Below are positions 24,913-33,783 of a DNA stretch of 35,176 nucleotides, piece by piece. The DNA lies in assembly GCA_019162745.1 (NCBI GenBank), contig JAFLLC010000046.1, positions 1-35,176 on the forward strand, read 5' to 3'. Within the stretch, counting starts at the first letter, position 1, and each line of letters opens with the position of its first letter. The translations under genes were made by a program, and so were the position numbers. The notes under the pieces are model-generated. The model saw only the letters and a list, made by a program, of their open reading frames with translations. It did no database searches and was not told the DNA's origin. This DNA comes from Deltaproteobacteria bacterium (GTDB taxonomy: Bacteria; Desulfobacterota; Desulfuromonadia; Geobacterales; Pseudopelobacteraceae).

Positions 24913-25848
24913 ATGTTAAGTCGCATTGCCGATTCGATGTACTGGATGGCCCGCTATCTGGAGCGTGCCGGAGAGACCGCGCGTTTGATGGAGATCAATC
25001 TCCTTTATCTGGTGGAAGCGGAAGAGGATATGGGTGAGGAGGACAAGTGGCGGCCGATCCTGCAGATAAATTCGTCTGAACCACTCTACGACGAACAGTT
25101 CGGCGGCGGTATCAGTACGCCACGTGTGCTGCAGTTTGTCAGCGCCGGGCGGAGCAATCCGAGTTCGATCCGTACCTGCCTCCGGCTGTTCCGTGAGAAC
25201 GCCCGGGTGGCGCGTGACCGCATTTCCAAGGAGATGTGGGAAGCGGTCAATGAGATCTGGATGAAATTTGACGAGCGCCTCAAGGGACCGCTGAGTGCCG
25301 AGCGGGCCGGTGCTCTCTTCGTGGAACTGCGCAACCAGGTGGCCCGCTTTAACGGCCTGGTCGCTTCGACAATGATGCGCGGTGAGGCGTATGCTTTTTA
25401 TCAGCTTGGCGGCTGTTTCGAGCGCGCCGACATGACCTCCCGCACTCTCGACATCAAGTATCATATCATTCTACCGGACCTCTCCATGGTCGGATCAGCT
25501 CTGGACTATTACCAATGGGCGGCTCTGCTCAAGTCGCTTTCCGGGTTCGAAGCCTTCCGGCGCAATTATCACTCAGGATTCATGCCGGCCGATGTTGCCG
25601 AATTCGTGGTGCTCAATCGTAATTTTCCCCGTTCTATCGCCTTTTCGGTTGAACGCATGGGGGGGGCGCTGCAGATCATCGGCCTGGAACATAAAAATGC
25701 AACCGAAGCAACATTCGCAGCTGTTTCTGCAATGGTGGCGGTGACCGCGCAACAGATTTTTGACGACGGCCTTCATGAACATCTGGAGAGTCTACTGGAA
25801 AAGTTGTCGCAATTTCATAGCGCACTGGCAGAAGAGTTTTTTCAATAA
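24913..25848 (+). CDS. Alpha-E domain protein (DUF403, COG2307)
   Basis: 311 residues, almost entirely alpha-helical. The N-terminal MLSRIADSMYWMARYLERAGETARLMEINL is the family signature, and DMTSRTLDIKYHIILP is another conserved block. The family was named for its helices with conserved glutamates and always travels with the circularly permuted ATP-grasp. Its biochemical role is not known; it may bind the substrate or product of the ligase. ATG 24913 is preferred over the TTG just before it, since the repeat-derived GAGGGGGA is well spaced for it. Confidence 0.92.
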   Translation: MLSRIADSMYWMARYLERAGETARLMEINLLYLVEAEEDMGEEDKWRPILQINSSEPLYDEQFGGGISTPRVLQFVSAGRSNPSSIRTCLRLFRENARVARDRISKEMWEAVNEIWMKFDERLKGPLSAERAGALFVELRNQVARFNGLVASTMMRGEAYAFYQLGGCFERADMTSRTLDIKYHIILPDLSMVGSALDYYQWAALLKSLSGFEAFRRNYHSGFMPADVAEFVVLNRNFPRSIAFSVERMGGALQIIGLEHKNATEATFAAVSAMVAVTAQQIFDDGLHEHLESLLEKLSQFHSALAEEFFQ

Positions 25849-25858
25849 GGAGATGTAA

Positions 25859-26725
25859 ATGCGTTATCTGATCGAGCACGAAACGGTACTGGAGTATCCT
25901 CAGACAGTGCGCGAACACCATATTGAGTTGCGCCTTGCCCCACGAGTTGACAGCCATCAACGGGTCATCTCCTGCACAATTGAAACAGAACCGGCAGCAG
26001 AACTGGCTTCCTATAATGACTATTTTGGCAATCGGGTTGATTATTTCTGTGTGATCCAGCCTCACAGCCGCTTGGTGACTCGATTGAGGAGCGAGGTTGA
26101 GACACTGAAGGAAAACCCCTTTAGCTTTGAAGCTGTTCCGCCCGCCGAAGAATATGAATGGCTTGGCAAAGCGGTCCGGCAGGCGCCGCCGCTCAACGAC
26201 TTTGTGCTCCACCGCAGTCTGTTGACACCCGCCGCCATGAAACTGGCCGAGGCGATTTCATGTGCCTTTCCGAGGCAAGACAAGGATCGCCCGTTGCTGG
26301 ATGCGCTTATGGAACTGCTTGCCTGGGTGCCGACGGTGCTGGAATATCGCGCTGGCACCACCGAGGTTCACGGTTCACTGGCGGCAGCCGTGCGTCAGGG
26401 GAGCGGCGTCTGCCAGGATTTTGCCCATCTTTTCATCACGGTCGCCCGCTCGTGGGGCATCCCGGCACGCTATGTGATGGGGTATCTTGACCCAGGTATT
26501 AGTACGGTCGGTGAAGTTCTGGCTACCCATGCCTGGGCCGAAGCGCTGGTGCCGGGCGCCGGGTGGGTTGGTTTTGATGCAACCCACAACCTGCTTGCCA
26601 ACGATCATTATGTTGCCGTTGCCGTCGGCCGGGATTCCTACGACGCCGCTCCGCAACGGGGGAGCTTTAAAGGGGACTCTGCCGGTGAACAGCCGTCAGT
26701 GACGGTAATTATGCAGGAACAATAA
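25859..26725 (+). CDS. Transglutaminase-like cysteine protease/transferase (COG1305)
   Basis: 288 residues. The N-terminal ~80 residues match the beta-sandwich found before bacterial transglutaminase-like domains (YLIEHETVLEYPQTVREHHIELRLAPR). The catalytic triad is intact: C185 in GSGVCQDFAHL, H224 in ATHAWAEAL and D240 in GFDATHNLL. There is no signal peptide, so it is cytoplasmic. In this fold such enzymes either hydrolyse or transfer amide bonds. AAGGAG lies 7 bases before ATG, 10 bp after the alpha-E stop. It likely processes the peptide-like product made by the ATP-grasp protein. Confidence 0.92.
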   Translation: MRYLIEHETVLEYPQTVREHHIELRLAPRVDSHQRVISCTIETEPAAELASYNDYFGNRVDYFCVIQPHSRLVTRLRSEVETLKENPFSFEAVPPAEEYEWLGKAVRQAPPLNDFVLHRSLLTPAAMKLAEAISCAFPRQDKDRPLLDALMELLAWVPTVLEYRAGTTEVHGSLAAAVRQGSGVCQDFAHLFITVARSWGIPARYVMGYLDPGISTVGEVLATHAWAEALVPGAGWVGFDATHNLLANDHYVAVAVGRDSYDAAPQRGSFKGDSAGEQPSVTVIMQEQ

Positions 26726-26750
26726 TTTTATCTATCCAGAAGGGCCAACG

Positions 26751-27725
26751 ATGTCCGTACCTCCATCTATGAAAACCGAAACCTTTTTCACCATCGAAAT
26801 GCCTTATCGTGAGCAGATGGAGACCCGCCGCACCGTTTTCAGTGGCGGCAACGGCCCCCGGGTTGCCGTCGTTGCCGGTATCCATGGTGACGAGCTGGAA
26901 GGGCTGTATGTCTGCCACCGCCTGGCAGCCTGGCTGGAGGAGCTGCTGCGTACCAACCCTGATGCTATAACCGGGACTGTTGAGTTGTATCCGGCGGTTA
27001 ATACGCTCGGGCTGGACACCTTGACCCGTGGACTGCCGGTTTTTGATACCGACCTGAACCGTGCTTTTCCCGGCTCCGCCAGCGGACCGCTCCCCGCGCG
27101 CCTCGCGGCGGCGCTCATGACAGAGCTTTCCGGGGCGGCGCTGGTGGTCGATATCCATGCGAGTAACATTTATCTGCGCGAAATTCCGCAGGTGCGCATC
27201 AACCAGGAGTTTGACGACCTGCTGGTGCCGATTGCCCGTAGCATGAACCTCGATCTGATCTGGCTGCACGGTGCGGCGACGGTGCTGGAAACGACCGTTG
27301 CACACAGCCTGAACAGCAGCGGCACCCCCTGCCTGGTGGTGGAGTTCGGCGTCGGCATGCGGATCACCCCGGAATACTGTGACCAGCTGGTGGCCGGTAT
27401 TTTGACGGTCTGGAAGGATATGGGCGTGCTGGCTCCGGATGTTGTCGTCCCGGAGACGATGCATAAAGCGCTGATTGCCGATGACAGTAATGTTCACTAT
27501 CTCAATGCCCAGACATCCGGGCTTTTTATCCCGACAACAGCGCACTGGACTAACGTCCGCTGCGGTGAGTTGCTTGGCACAATCGTCTCCCCCTTCCGTG
27601 GCGATATCCTTTCCGAAGTCCGCTCGCCGGTGGACGGCATTCTCTTTACCCTGCGGGAATATCCGCTGGTGTACGAGGGGTCGCTCATGGCCCGAGTGAT
27701 GGCGCGCAAGGGAGGCCGGTCATGA
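26751..27725 (+). CDS. AstE/AspA-family zinc carboxypeptidase-like hydrolase, copy 1
   Basis: 324 residues of the succinylglutamate desuccinylase/aspartoacylase family (M14-like). Zinc ligands H45 and E48 are in AGIHGDELEG, and the third is the His in VVDIHASN. DTDLNRAFPG, the substrate-binding Asn-Arg motif, and VEFG (catalytic Glu) are present. The C-terminal beta domain ends SPVDGILFTLREYPLVYEGSLMARV. It would hydrolyse an amide at an acidic or C-terminal residue. There is no arginine-catabolism neighbour to suggest true AstE. It is followed by a paralog with an ATGA overlap. Confidence 0.92.
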   Translation: MSVPPSMKTETFFTIEMPYREQMETRRTVFSGGNGPRVAVVAGIHGDELEGLYVCHRLAAWLEELLRTNPDAITGTVELYPAVNTLGLDTLTRGLPVFDTDLNRAFPGSASGPLPARLAAALMTELSGAALVVDIHASNIYLREIPQVRINQEFDDLLVPIARSMNLDLIWLHGAATVLETTVAHSLNSSGTPCLVVEFGVGMRITPEYCDQLVAGILTVWKDMGVLAPDVVVPETMHKALIADDSNVHYLNAQTSGLFIPTTAHWTNVRCGELLGTIVSPFRGDILSEVRSPVDGILFTLREYPLVYEGSLMARVMARKGGRS

Positions 27726-28666
27726 TGCGCAACCTCCTCTGTATGACCGCGCCGGTGCGAGACGGCTTCGATATCCCCTGCCACGAAATCGGTCCAAAAT
27801 CATCCCACCCCGCCGTCGCGCTGGTAGCCGGGCTCCATGGCGATGAAATCAACGGGGTTTTTATCCTGTCGCGGCTGGCCGATTTTCTCAACAGTGTCGA
27901 AGCGGGGAAATATCCGGAACTGCGGCTGGTCAAACGGGTGCTGATTATCCCGGCGGTAAACGTGCTGGGGGTTAACCTGCGCACGCGCACCTGGCCCTTC
28001 GATAAATCCGATATCAACCGCATGTTCCCCGGCAGCACCGGCGGAGAGACCACCCAGCGCATCGCCTATGCCGTACTGGAGGCGACCAAGCGGGCGGAGT
28101 ACCGTATCGACATCCATACCGCCAGCGCCGATTTTGAAGAAATTCCGCAGCTGCGCCTGTACGGGCCGAGCGCTGCCGAGCGCACGACCGCCAGAATGTT
28201 CGGTCTTCAGGCCATCATGGAGCGCTCGCTTTCGCCGGTTTTTACCACCACCATGATGCATTCCTGGAAGGTCTGGCCCGGGGAGAGTTTTGTCATGCGG
28301 GTCGGGCAGGCCGGCACCGTGCAGCTCGGCCACTGTCAGCGGGTCTTCCGTGCCATGGTCTCCTTTCTCGGCCAGACCGGGGTTCTGGAGGGGGTGCAGT
28401 TGGCGGTGGAAGATGAAGAGGTCTGCTGTTTCGACAAGGAGAGCGCCTTCCGTGTCTTTGCTGAAAAAGCGGGCACCTTTGTTTCCGACTGCCAGGTGGG
28501 GCGCTGGGTACGGGCGGGGCAGGAGCTCGGCTACATCTACGATAGTTTCGGTGGCGCTGTTATCGAAAAGGTGGTCGCGCCGGTCGCCGGACTGCTGACC
28601 GGTATCCGTCGTCATCCGTTATTGTTTGAGGGGGATCTGATTGTGCGGGTCAACCGGAAAGCGTAA
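27722..28666 (+). CDS. AstE/AspA-family zinc hydrolase, copy 2
   Basis: 314 residues, translationally coupled to copy 1 by a 4-bp ATGA overlap. It has the same fold and motifs: H39 and E42 in AGLHGDEING, the third ligand in RIDIHTASADFEEIPQLR, DKSDINRMFPG, and a C-terminal beta domain ending VAPVAGLLTGIRRHPLLFEGDLIVRV. The two copies are clearly diverged (for example SNIYLREIPQVR against TASADFEEIPQLR), so they probably cut different substrates or form a heteromer. The function is not known. Confidence 0.92.
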   Translation: MMRNLLCMTAPVRDGFDIPCHEIGPKSSHPAVALVAGLHGDEINGVFILSRLADFLNSVEAGKYPELRLVKRVLIIPAVNVLGVNLRTRTWPFDKSDINRMFPGSTGGETTQRIAYAVLEATKRAEYRIDIHTASADFEEIPQLRLYGPSAAERTTARMFGLQAIMERSLSPVFTTTMMHSWKVWPGESFVMRVGQAGTVQLGHCQRVFRAMVSFLGQTGVLEGVQLAVEDEEVCCFDKESAFRVFAEKAGTFVSDCQVGRWVRAGQELGYIYDSFGGAVIEKVVAPVAGLLTGIRRHPLLFEGDLIVRVNRKA

Positions 28667-28671
28667 AACAG

Positions 28672-29346
28672 ATGCTGTATATTATTCAAAATGATGCGGA
28701 AGTACCACCCGGAAACTTACCCGGCAATCTGACTGTACCGTATGTAATTTGCCATCCGTACCGTGGCGAAAGTCTCCCTGCGATTGCTGCTATCTCAGCG
28801 TTGATTGTCCTCGGTGGCGCTATGGGTGCCAATGATGACCTTAAATACCCTTTTCTCACGGATCTGAAGCAGCTTATTCGCGACGTTGTAACAGCGGAAG
28901 TCCCGTATCTCGGTATCTGTCTCGGCGGGCAACTGCTGGCGGCTACTCTTGGCGCAACGGTGGAATCATGCCGCTGGGAGGAAGTTGGCACTCTGCCAGT
29001 GTTGCTGACGGACGCAGGCTGTGGTGATCCGCTTTTTGGCGGCATTGTCCAGGAATTCCAGACATTCCAGTGGCATCATGACAGTTTTGACATTCCTGCC
29101 GGTGGAATCCTGCTGGCATCTTCCCCTGCCTGCCCAAATCAGGCCTTTCGTGTCGGTTGCTCGGCGTGGGGCTTGCAATTTCATCCGGAAGTAACGGGAA
29201 ATATTATTCGCGATTGGTGTGCCTGGGACCGCGCAACGGCAGATAAAACGGCTGAGTATCTTGCCGCATTCTCCGGCGCAGCAGACACGTATTGCACCAC
29301 CGCCCGGCAACTTCTTTGCAATTTCATCCAGACAGCATACAGATAG
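28672..29346 (+). CDS. Class I glutamine amidotransferase-like protein
   Basis: 224 residues of GATase1 fold. The catalytic cysteine C83 is in YLGICLGGQLLA (nucleophile elbow) and the H171/E173 pair is in LQFHPEV, so the triad is complete. There is no synthase domain, so it either supplies ammonia to a partner (possibly the ATP-grasp protein) or hydrolyses gamma-glutamyl amides as PuuD-type enzymes do. It starts 5 bp after the second AstE-like gene (GGAAAG upstream) and closes the six-gene run. Confidence 0.9.
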   Translation: MLYIIQNDAEVPPGNLPGNLTVPYVICHPYRGESLPAIAAISALIVLGGAMGANDDLKYPFLTDLKQLIRDVVTAEVPYLGICLGGQLLAATLGATVESCRWEEVGTLPVLLTDAGCGDPLFGGIVQEFQTFQWHHDSFDIPAGGILLASSPACPNQAFRVGCSAWGLQFHPEVTGNIIRDWCAWDRATADKTAEYLAAFSGAADTYCTTARQLLCNFIQTAYR

Positions 29347-29404
29347 TCTTTTTGTTCAATCACTGTCGCCACTGTCCTCTTTGGCCCCGAAGGCTAAATC
29401 CCCA

Positions 29405-29420
29405 TTTCGGACGTCCGAAA
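29405..29420. other. 16-bp perfect palindrome in the gap after the ATP-grasp operon
   Basis: TTTCGGACGTCCGAAA is perfectly self-complementary, and flanking CCC/GGG (29401-29403, 29422-29424) extend the symmetry with one mismatch. No T-run follows, so it is either an imperfect terminator for the convergent transcripts or a dimer-protein binding site. The rest of 29347-29579 holds no gene I can see. Confidence 0.4.
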
Positions 29421-29579
29421 CGGGACTTAAACAGCTAATTTACAACAAAACAGCCTCCAGAAATGCCCCGTTTTTATCCCGATATTGTTGCCTGAACCTG
29501 TTAAACTAGATTGCAAATGAAGCAGCAGTCGAACAGAACCAAAAAAAATAAAATAAGGTAAATTACACAAATTAGCTCA

Positions 29580-29595
29580 GGAGCGGCAACGCTCC
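29580..29595 (-). terminator. Hairpin GGAGCG/CGCTCC after cowN
   Basis: A 6-bp GC-rich stem with a 4-base loop, ending 6 bp from the cowN stop on the minus strand. No T-run follows on that strand, so its role as terminator is uncertain. Confidence 0.3.
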
Positions 29596-29601
29596 CGAGC
29601 G

Positions 29602-29907
29602 TCAGCAACTTTCCGTTTCGATCTGCTCCAGTAACGCCAGTGCCGGCTGATCGTCATACTCCTCAAACAGCTCCCTGATGTTATTGATGTAGGAATGAAT
29701 CAGGAACAGCTCGTCCAGGCAGCGCCCCCCATTATCATCCGCCAGTCCGACACGATCCAGCTTTTCCGTGAATAGCTCCCAGAAGCGGTTTGTTTTCCGC
29801 GGGTCATCAATGTGCCCCCGTAACATCCTCATTAGCTCGCGCGAATTTTTATCCCCTTCAATACCGACGAACGATACGTAGCGGTCCGGTTTATGTTCTG
29901 TAAGCAT
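29602..29907 (-). CDS. cowN: CowN, protects nitrogenase from carbon monoxide
   Basis: 101 residues. The pattern [29 protein letters not shown], then [12 protein letters not shown], then [20 protein letters not shown] and a C-terminal [12 protein letters not shown] is that of CowN, which sustains N2-dependent growth in the presence of CO by protecting the MoFe nitrogenase. A well-placed AGGGGG lies 8 bases before ATG 29907. It overlaps the end of the upstream zinc-ribbon gene by 17 bp and shares its sigma-54 promoter. The nif accessory context supports the call. Confidence 0.92.
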   Translation of the reverse strand: MLTEHKPDRYVSFVGIEGDKNSRELMRMLRGHIDDPRKTNRFWELFTEKLDRVGLADDNGGRCLDELFLIHSYINNIRELFEEYDDQPALALLEQIETESC

Positions 29908-30226
29908 TACTCATCCCCCTGCTTTCTGTTGTAGTACAGCCGCATGCCCCGCAGGTGCAGACCCGCTCGCCGCACTCCGGGCAGCCGGGGTTTTGCGGGT
30001 CACGCCCGTCGACACTCTTTCCGCAGGCGGGGCATTGGTAACGGTAGAAGGCAAAGCCGCAGTCACGACAGAGTAATTTCTGAGCATCTCCGGGTTTCGG
30101 GATGATGTGGATTGAGCCACAGATCAGGCAGATTGATGCCATCTCAGGACTATTCCTGATGCCGTCACGCTGCTTTCGGTAATGGTCGAACAGTTTTTTT
30201 GTTGTGTCCCTGTCAAGTGGTTCCAT
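29891..30226 (-). CDS. Cysteine-rich zinc-ribbon protein co-transcribed with cowN
   Basis: 111 residues from ATG 30226 (GGAGA 7 bases upstream); the long upstream extension of the frame is rejected because the sigma-54 start falls near 30246. Twelve cysteines: C33/C36 (CLICG), C53/C56 (CRDCG), C65/C68 (CPACG), C82/C85 (CPECG), then C90, C92, C95, C97 (VCTCGACGC). The first two pairs form one ribbon around residues 33-56 and the next two a second ribbon at 65-85, leaving a dense cysteine tail. The helical N-terminus ([12 protein letters not shown]) may mediate contacts. The family is unknown to me. Tight coupling to cowN suggests a role in CO or metal response of nitrogenase. Confidence 0.82.
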   Translation of the reverse strand: MEPLDRDTTKKLFDHYRKQRDGIRNSPEMASICLICGSIHIIPKPGDAQKLLCRDCGFAFYRYQCPACGKSVDGRDPQNPGCPECGERVCTCGACGCTTTESRGMSNAYRT

Positions 30227-30256
30227 ATGGTTTCTCCCCGGTTTAAACATTTCAGA

Positions 30257-30272
30257 TGCAACTTTGTTGCCG
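30257..30272 (-). promoter_or_regulatory. Sigma-54 (-24/-12) promoter for the zinc-ribbon/cowN operon
   Basis: On the minus strand CGGCAACAAAGTTGCA has GG (30271-30270) and GC (30259-30258) exactly 10 bases apart and a perfect TTGCA. Transcription would begin near 30246, 20 bases before the ATG. Confidence 0.75.
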
Positions 30273-30371
30273 GTTTTGACCGGAAACGTGAGTATCCGGT
30301 TACGCATGGAAATTGGCGCAGAGAGAGATTGGTAGGGAATATCGTGTTGTATGGGGAGGGTGCGGTGTGAC

Positions 30372-30480
30372 TTATTTATCAGCAGCCATCTGTCGCAAAT
30401 TTGTGATGTCCCGTAATGGTGGTGCTCCAAACAGGCGGTTGTATTCACGGCTGAACTGGGGGGACACTAGGGACATCTCC
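30372..30480 (-). pseudogene. C-terminal remnant of an AraC-family regulator
   Basis: The minus-strand frame reads SPQFSREYNRLFGAPPLRDI followed by TNLRQMAADK and a stop at 30372-30374. This is the second helix-turn-helix end of AraC/XylS regulators (typical SQFSREYKRLFGAPP). Upstream, at about 30480, the match ends abruptly just before a terminator belonging to the next gene, so everything before the last ~35 residues is lost. No start codon is needed or likely. It has no expected function. Confidence 0.75.
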
Positions 30481-30492
30481 TGTATTTCAATC

Positions 30493-30514
30493 AAAAAGGC
30501 GGCAAAAGCCGCCT
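30493..30514 (-). terminator. Intrinsic terminator, minus strand
   Basis: AGGCGGC / GCCGCCT stem (30508-30514 with 30497-30503) and a 4-base loop, followed on the minus strand by T5. It ends the remnant gene at 30542. Confidence 0.8.
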
Positions 30515-30541
30515 ATCCTGTTTGCCGCCAAGCTGCACCGC

Positions 30542-30930
30542 TTACTTTTCCAACAACTTCCTCGCAAGTCCATGCAGTTCCGCGTTTGCCAGCGCGACCA
30601 CTTTTTTCTTTACCGAACGGGAATAATACTCCTGTTCCGTCTTTGTCAGGGGCAACCCTTCCAGCCTCTTTTTAAACAACTCCTTTTGCTTCGGCGAAAA
30701 CATCTGTGACAGGGCAAAGGCCAGTGAGTACTCCTCGTACTTTTCCTTGCGCTGCCTGCTCTTGTCGGCGTTCTGCACAAAATAGAGTTCAAATAACCCT
30801 TTCAGGCGTTCCGGGTCGAGATCCACATCACCCCACGCGAGAGTCCGGTTGCGGGCAAGGTCATTGCGCCACTGTTTCACCAGAGAGGCATCATCACTTG
30901 AGAGCTGTTTTTTGAACCTGCTCGACCAGG
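30542..30930 (-). pseudogene. Remnant of an unrecognised protein, C-terminal part only
   Basis: An open frame from GTG 30880 (112 residues) encodes WRNDLARNRTLAWGDVDLD...LAFALSQMFSPKQKELFKKRLEGLPLTKTEQEYYSRSVKKKVVALANAELHGLARKLLEK, a basic, helical C-terminus. The frame stays open upstream to the PIN fragment but with no good start or ribosome binding site. A shift in the A6 run near 30917 would give a more protein-like join (SPEFFLVEQVQK then QLSSDDASLVKQW). I judge it a truncated, frameshifted relic of a larger gene; it has its own terminator. The family is not recognised. Confidence 0.5.
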
Positions 30931-30949
30931 AAAAACTCAGGTGATAAAA

Positions 30950-31081
30950 TTAAGAAGCTAAAAACGGATCGAGTGTTTTTACGGCAATTCCCTTAAAATC
31001 TTTGCTATTACTTGTCACAAGAGTCAAGTTATTATGAGCCGCAGAAGCGCTGATTCTCACTCTGACTGCTTTCCGGGCACC
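30950..31081 (-). pseudogene. C-terminal remnant of a PIN-domain (VapC-type) toxin
   Basis: The minus-strand frame ends AHNNLTLVTSNSKDFKGIAV followed by KTLDPFLAS and TAA at 30952-30950. NLTLVTSNSKDF is the conserved last strand and acidic residue of PIN ribonucleases. Only about 43 codons remain; the frame is stopped just upstream (TGA near 31084) and no antitoxin gene is present. It is a dead toxin-antitoxin fragment. Confidence 0.7.
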
Positions 31082-31187
31082 TCACCAATTCCTGCTAAAA
31101 GTTACAGCAGCATGAACTCTAACGCTGTAATCTCAAATTCAAACCCCCTGTTTTAACTACATATTCTTTTTGTTGAGCATTGGCATG

Positions 31188-31211
31188 CGTTATGTATTGT
31201 TAGATATAACG
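31188..31211. promoter_or_regulatory. Putative ModE operator / promoter of modE
   Basis: CGTTAT (31188-31193) and ATAACG (31206-31211) form an inverted repeat around a 12-bp centre, similar to the CGTTATA...TATAACG arms of Escherichia coli ModE sites. It lies 37-60 bp before the modE ATG, probably overlapping the -10 region, so molybdate-dependent autorepression is likely. Inferred from pattern and position. Confidence 0.6.
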
Positions 31212-31247
31212 CCCATACGTAACCTCTATCTTGCGGAGCATTCATAT

Positions 31248-32057
31248 ATGAACAACACCAAGAACAGTATCGGTCTCACCGGCAATCTCTGGCTCAACCA
31301 GGCCGAGAATAAATTTCTGGGGGGCGACCGCATTCATCTGTTGGAAATGATCGACGAGATGGGGTCGATCACCAAAGCCGCCAAAGCCGTCGGCATTAGC
31401 TACAAAACCGCCTGGGATACGATCAATCTGATCAACAACCTTGCTGAAAAACCGCTGGTCGATCGTTTGGCTGGCGGCAAAGGAGGCGGCGGCACCAGTC
31501 TTACCTCTGCCGGGAAGAAGATCGTCACACAGTATAAGACTATTCAGGAAGAGCATCGCAAATTCCTGGAAAATCTGGAGGGCAGGCTCGGCGATACCGA
31601 TAGCCTGTACCAATTCTTACGGAGGATCTCCATGAAAGTCAGTGCACGTAATACCTTTTCGGGAACTGTTTCCAAAATCACCAAAGGCGCGGTCAATTCG
31701 GAAGTAACCCTCTCCCTTAAGGGTGGCGTTCCTCTGGTCGCCGTTGTTACCAACGGCGCCATCGATAATCTTGGGCTCAGCATCGGTAATGAAGCCTATG
31801 CCATTGTCAAGGCCAGTTCGGTTATCGTCGGTACCGATCTGCACGATGCCAAACTCAGTGCCCGCAATATCTTCTGCGGCACAGTTACGAAGATCATCGA
31901 AGGGCCGGTCAACACCGAGGTGGATGTCGAGATTGGTGGCGGAAATACTGTCAGCGCCGTCATTACCCATGACAACGCTGTCCGGCTCGAACTGAAGGTC
32001 GGCGGACACGCCTGCACGCTGTTCAAGGCATCCAGCGTCATCATCGGCGTCAACTGA
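31248..32057 (+). CDS. modE: ModE, molybdate-responsive transcription regulator
   Basis: 269 residues from ATG 31248 (GGAG 9 bases upstream; an earlier in-frame start lacks one). The N-terminal winged helix matches ModE: GDRIHLLEMIDEMGSITKAAKAVGISYKTAWDTINLINN, followed by GGKGGGGTSLTSAGKKIV. Two Mop (molybdate-binding) domains follow: SMKVSARNTFSGTVSKITKGAVNSEVTL...SVIVG and KLSARNIFCGTVTKIIEGPVNTEVDV...SVIIG. It binds molybdate and then DNA to repress transporter genes. The gene ends at a strong terminator before modD, suggesting modE and modDABC are partly separate units. Confidence 0.95.
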   Translation: MNNTKNSIGLTGNLWLNQAENKFLGGDRIHLLEMIDEMGSITKAAKAVGISYKTAWDTINLINNLAEKPLVDRLAGGKGGGGTSLTSAGKKIVTQYKTIQEEHRKFLENLEGRLGDTDSLYQFLRRISMKVSARNTFSGTVSKITKGAVNSEVTLSLKGGVPLVAVVTNGAIDNLGLSIGNEAYAIVKASSVIVGTDLHDAKLSARNIFCGTVTKIIEGPVNTEVDVEIGGGNTVSAVITHDNAVRLELKVGGHACTLFKASSVIIGVN

Positions 32058-32064
32058 AGCAGAT

Positions 32065-32095
32065 AAAGGGGCACCAATGAAGCTGCCCCTTTTTT
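32065..32095 (+). terminator. Intrinsic terminator between modE and modD
   Basis: AAAGGGGCA / TGCCCCTTT (32065-32073, 32084-32092) with a 10-base loop and T6 (32090-32095). Confidence 0.85.
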
Positions 32096-32104
32096 ACGGC
32101 AAAC

Positions 32105-32122
32105 CGTTGTATGCTTATAACG
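32105..32122. promoter_or_regulatory. Short inverted repeat CGTTGTATGCTTATAACG before modD
   Basis: The arms CGTTGTA/TATAACG resemble those of the modE operator but the spacer is about half as long. It occupies most of the 46-bp gap between the modE terminator and modD, where any modDABC promoter must lie. It may be a variant ModE site. Confidence 0.4.
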
Positions 32123-32141
32123 AATGGCAGAAAGGACTTTT

Positions 32142-33772
<1,631 letters not shown>

Positions 33773-33783
33773 CAGGTACTGAA

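Noticed and set aside
26709-27545. Minus-strand open frame of 278 codons
   Set aside because: Antisense shadow of the first AstE/AspA-like gene.
30227-30448. Upstream extension of the zinc-ribbon protein to 185 residues
   Set aside because: The extra N-terminus has no zinc-ribbon character, crosses the sigma-54 promoter and lacks a ribosome binding site, while ATG 30226 has one.
31179-31196. TTGGCATG before modE as a sigma-54 promoter
   Set aside because: At the required spacing the -12 bases are GT, not GC; the site is better explained as part of the ModE operator region.
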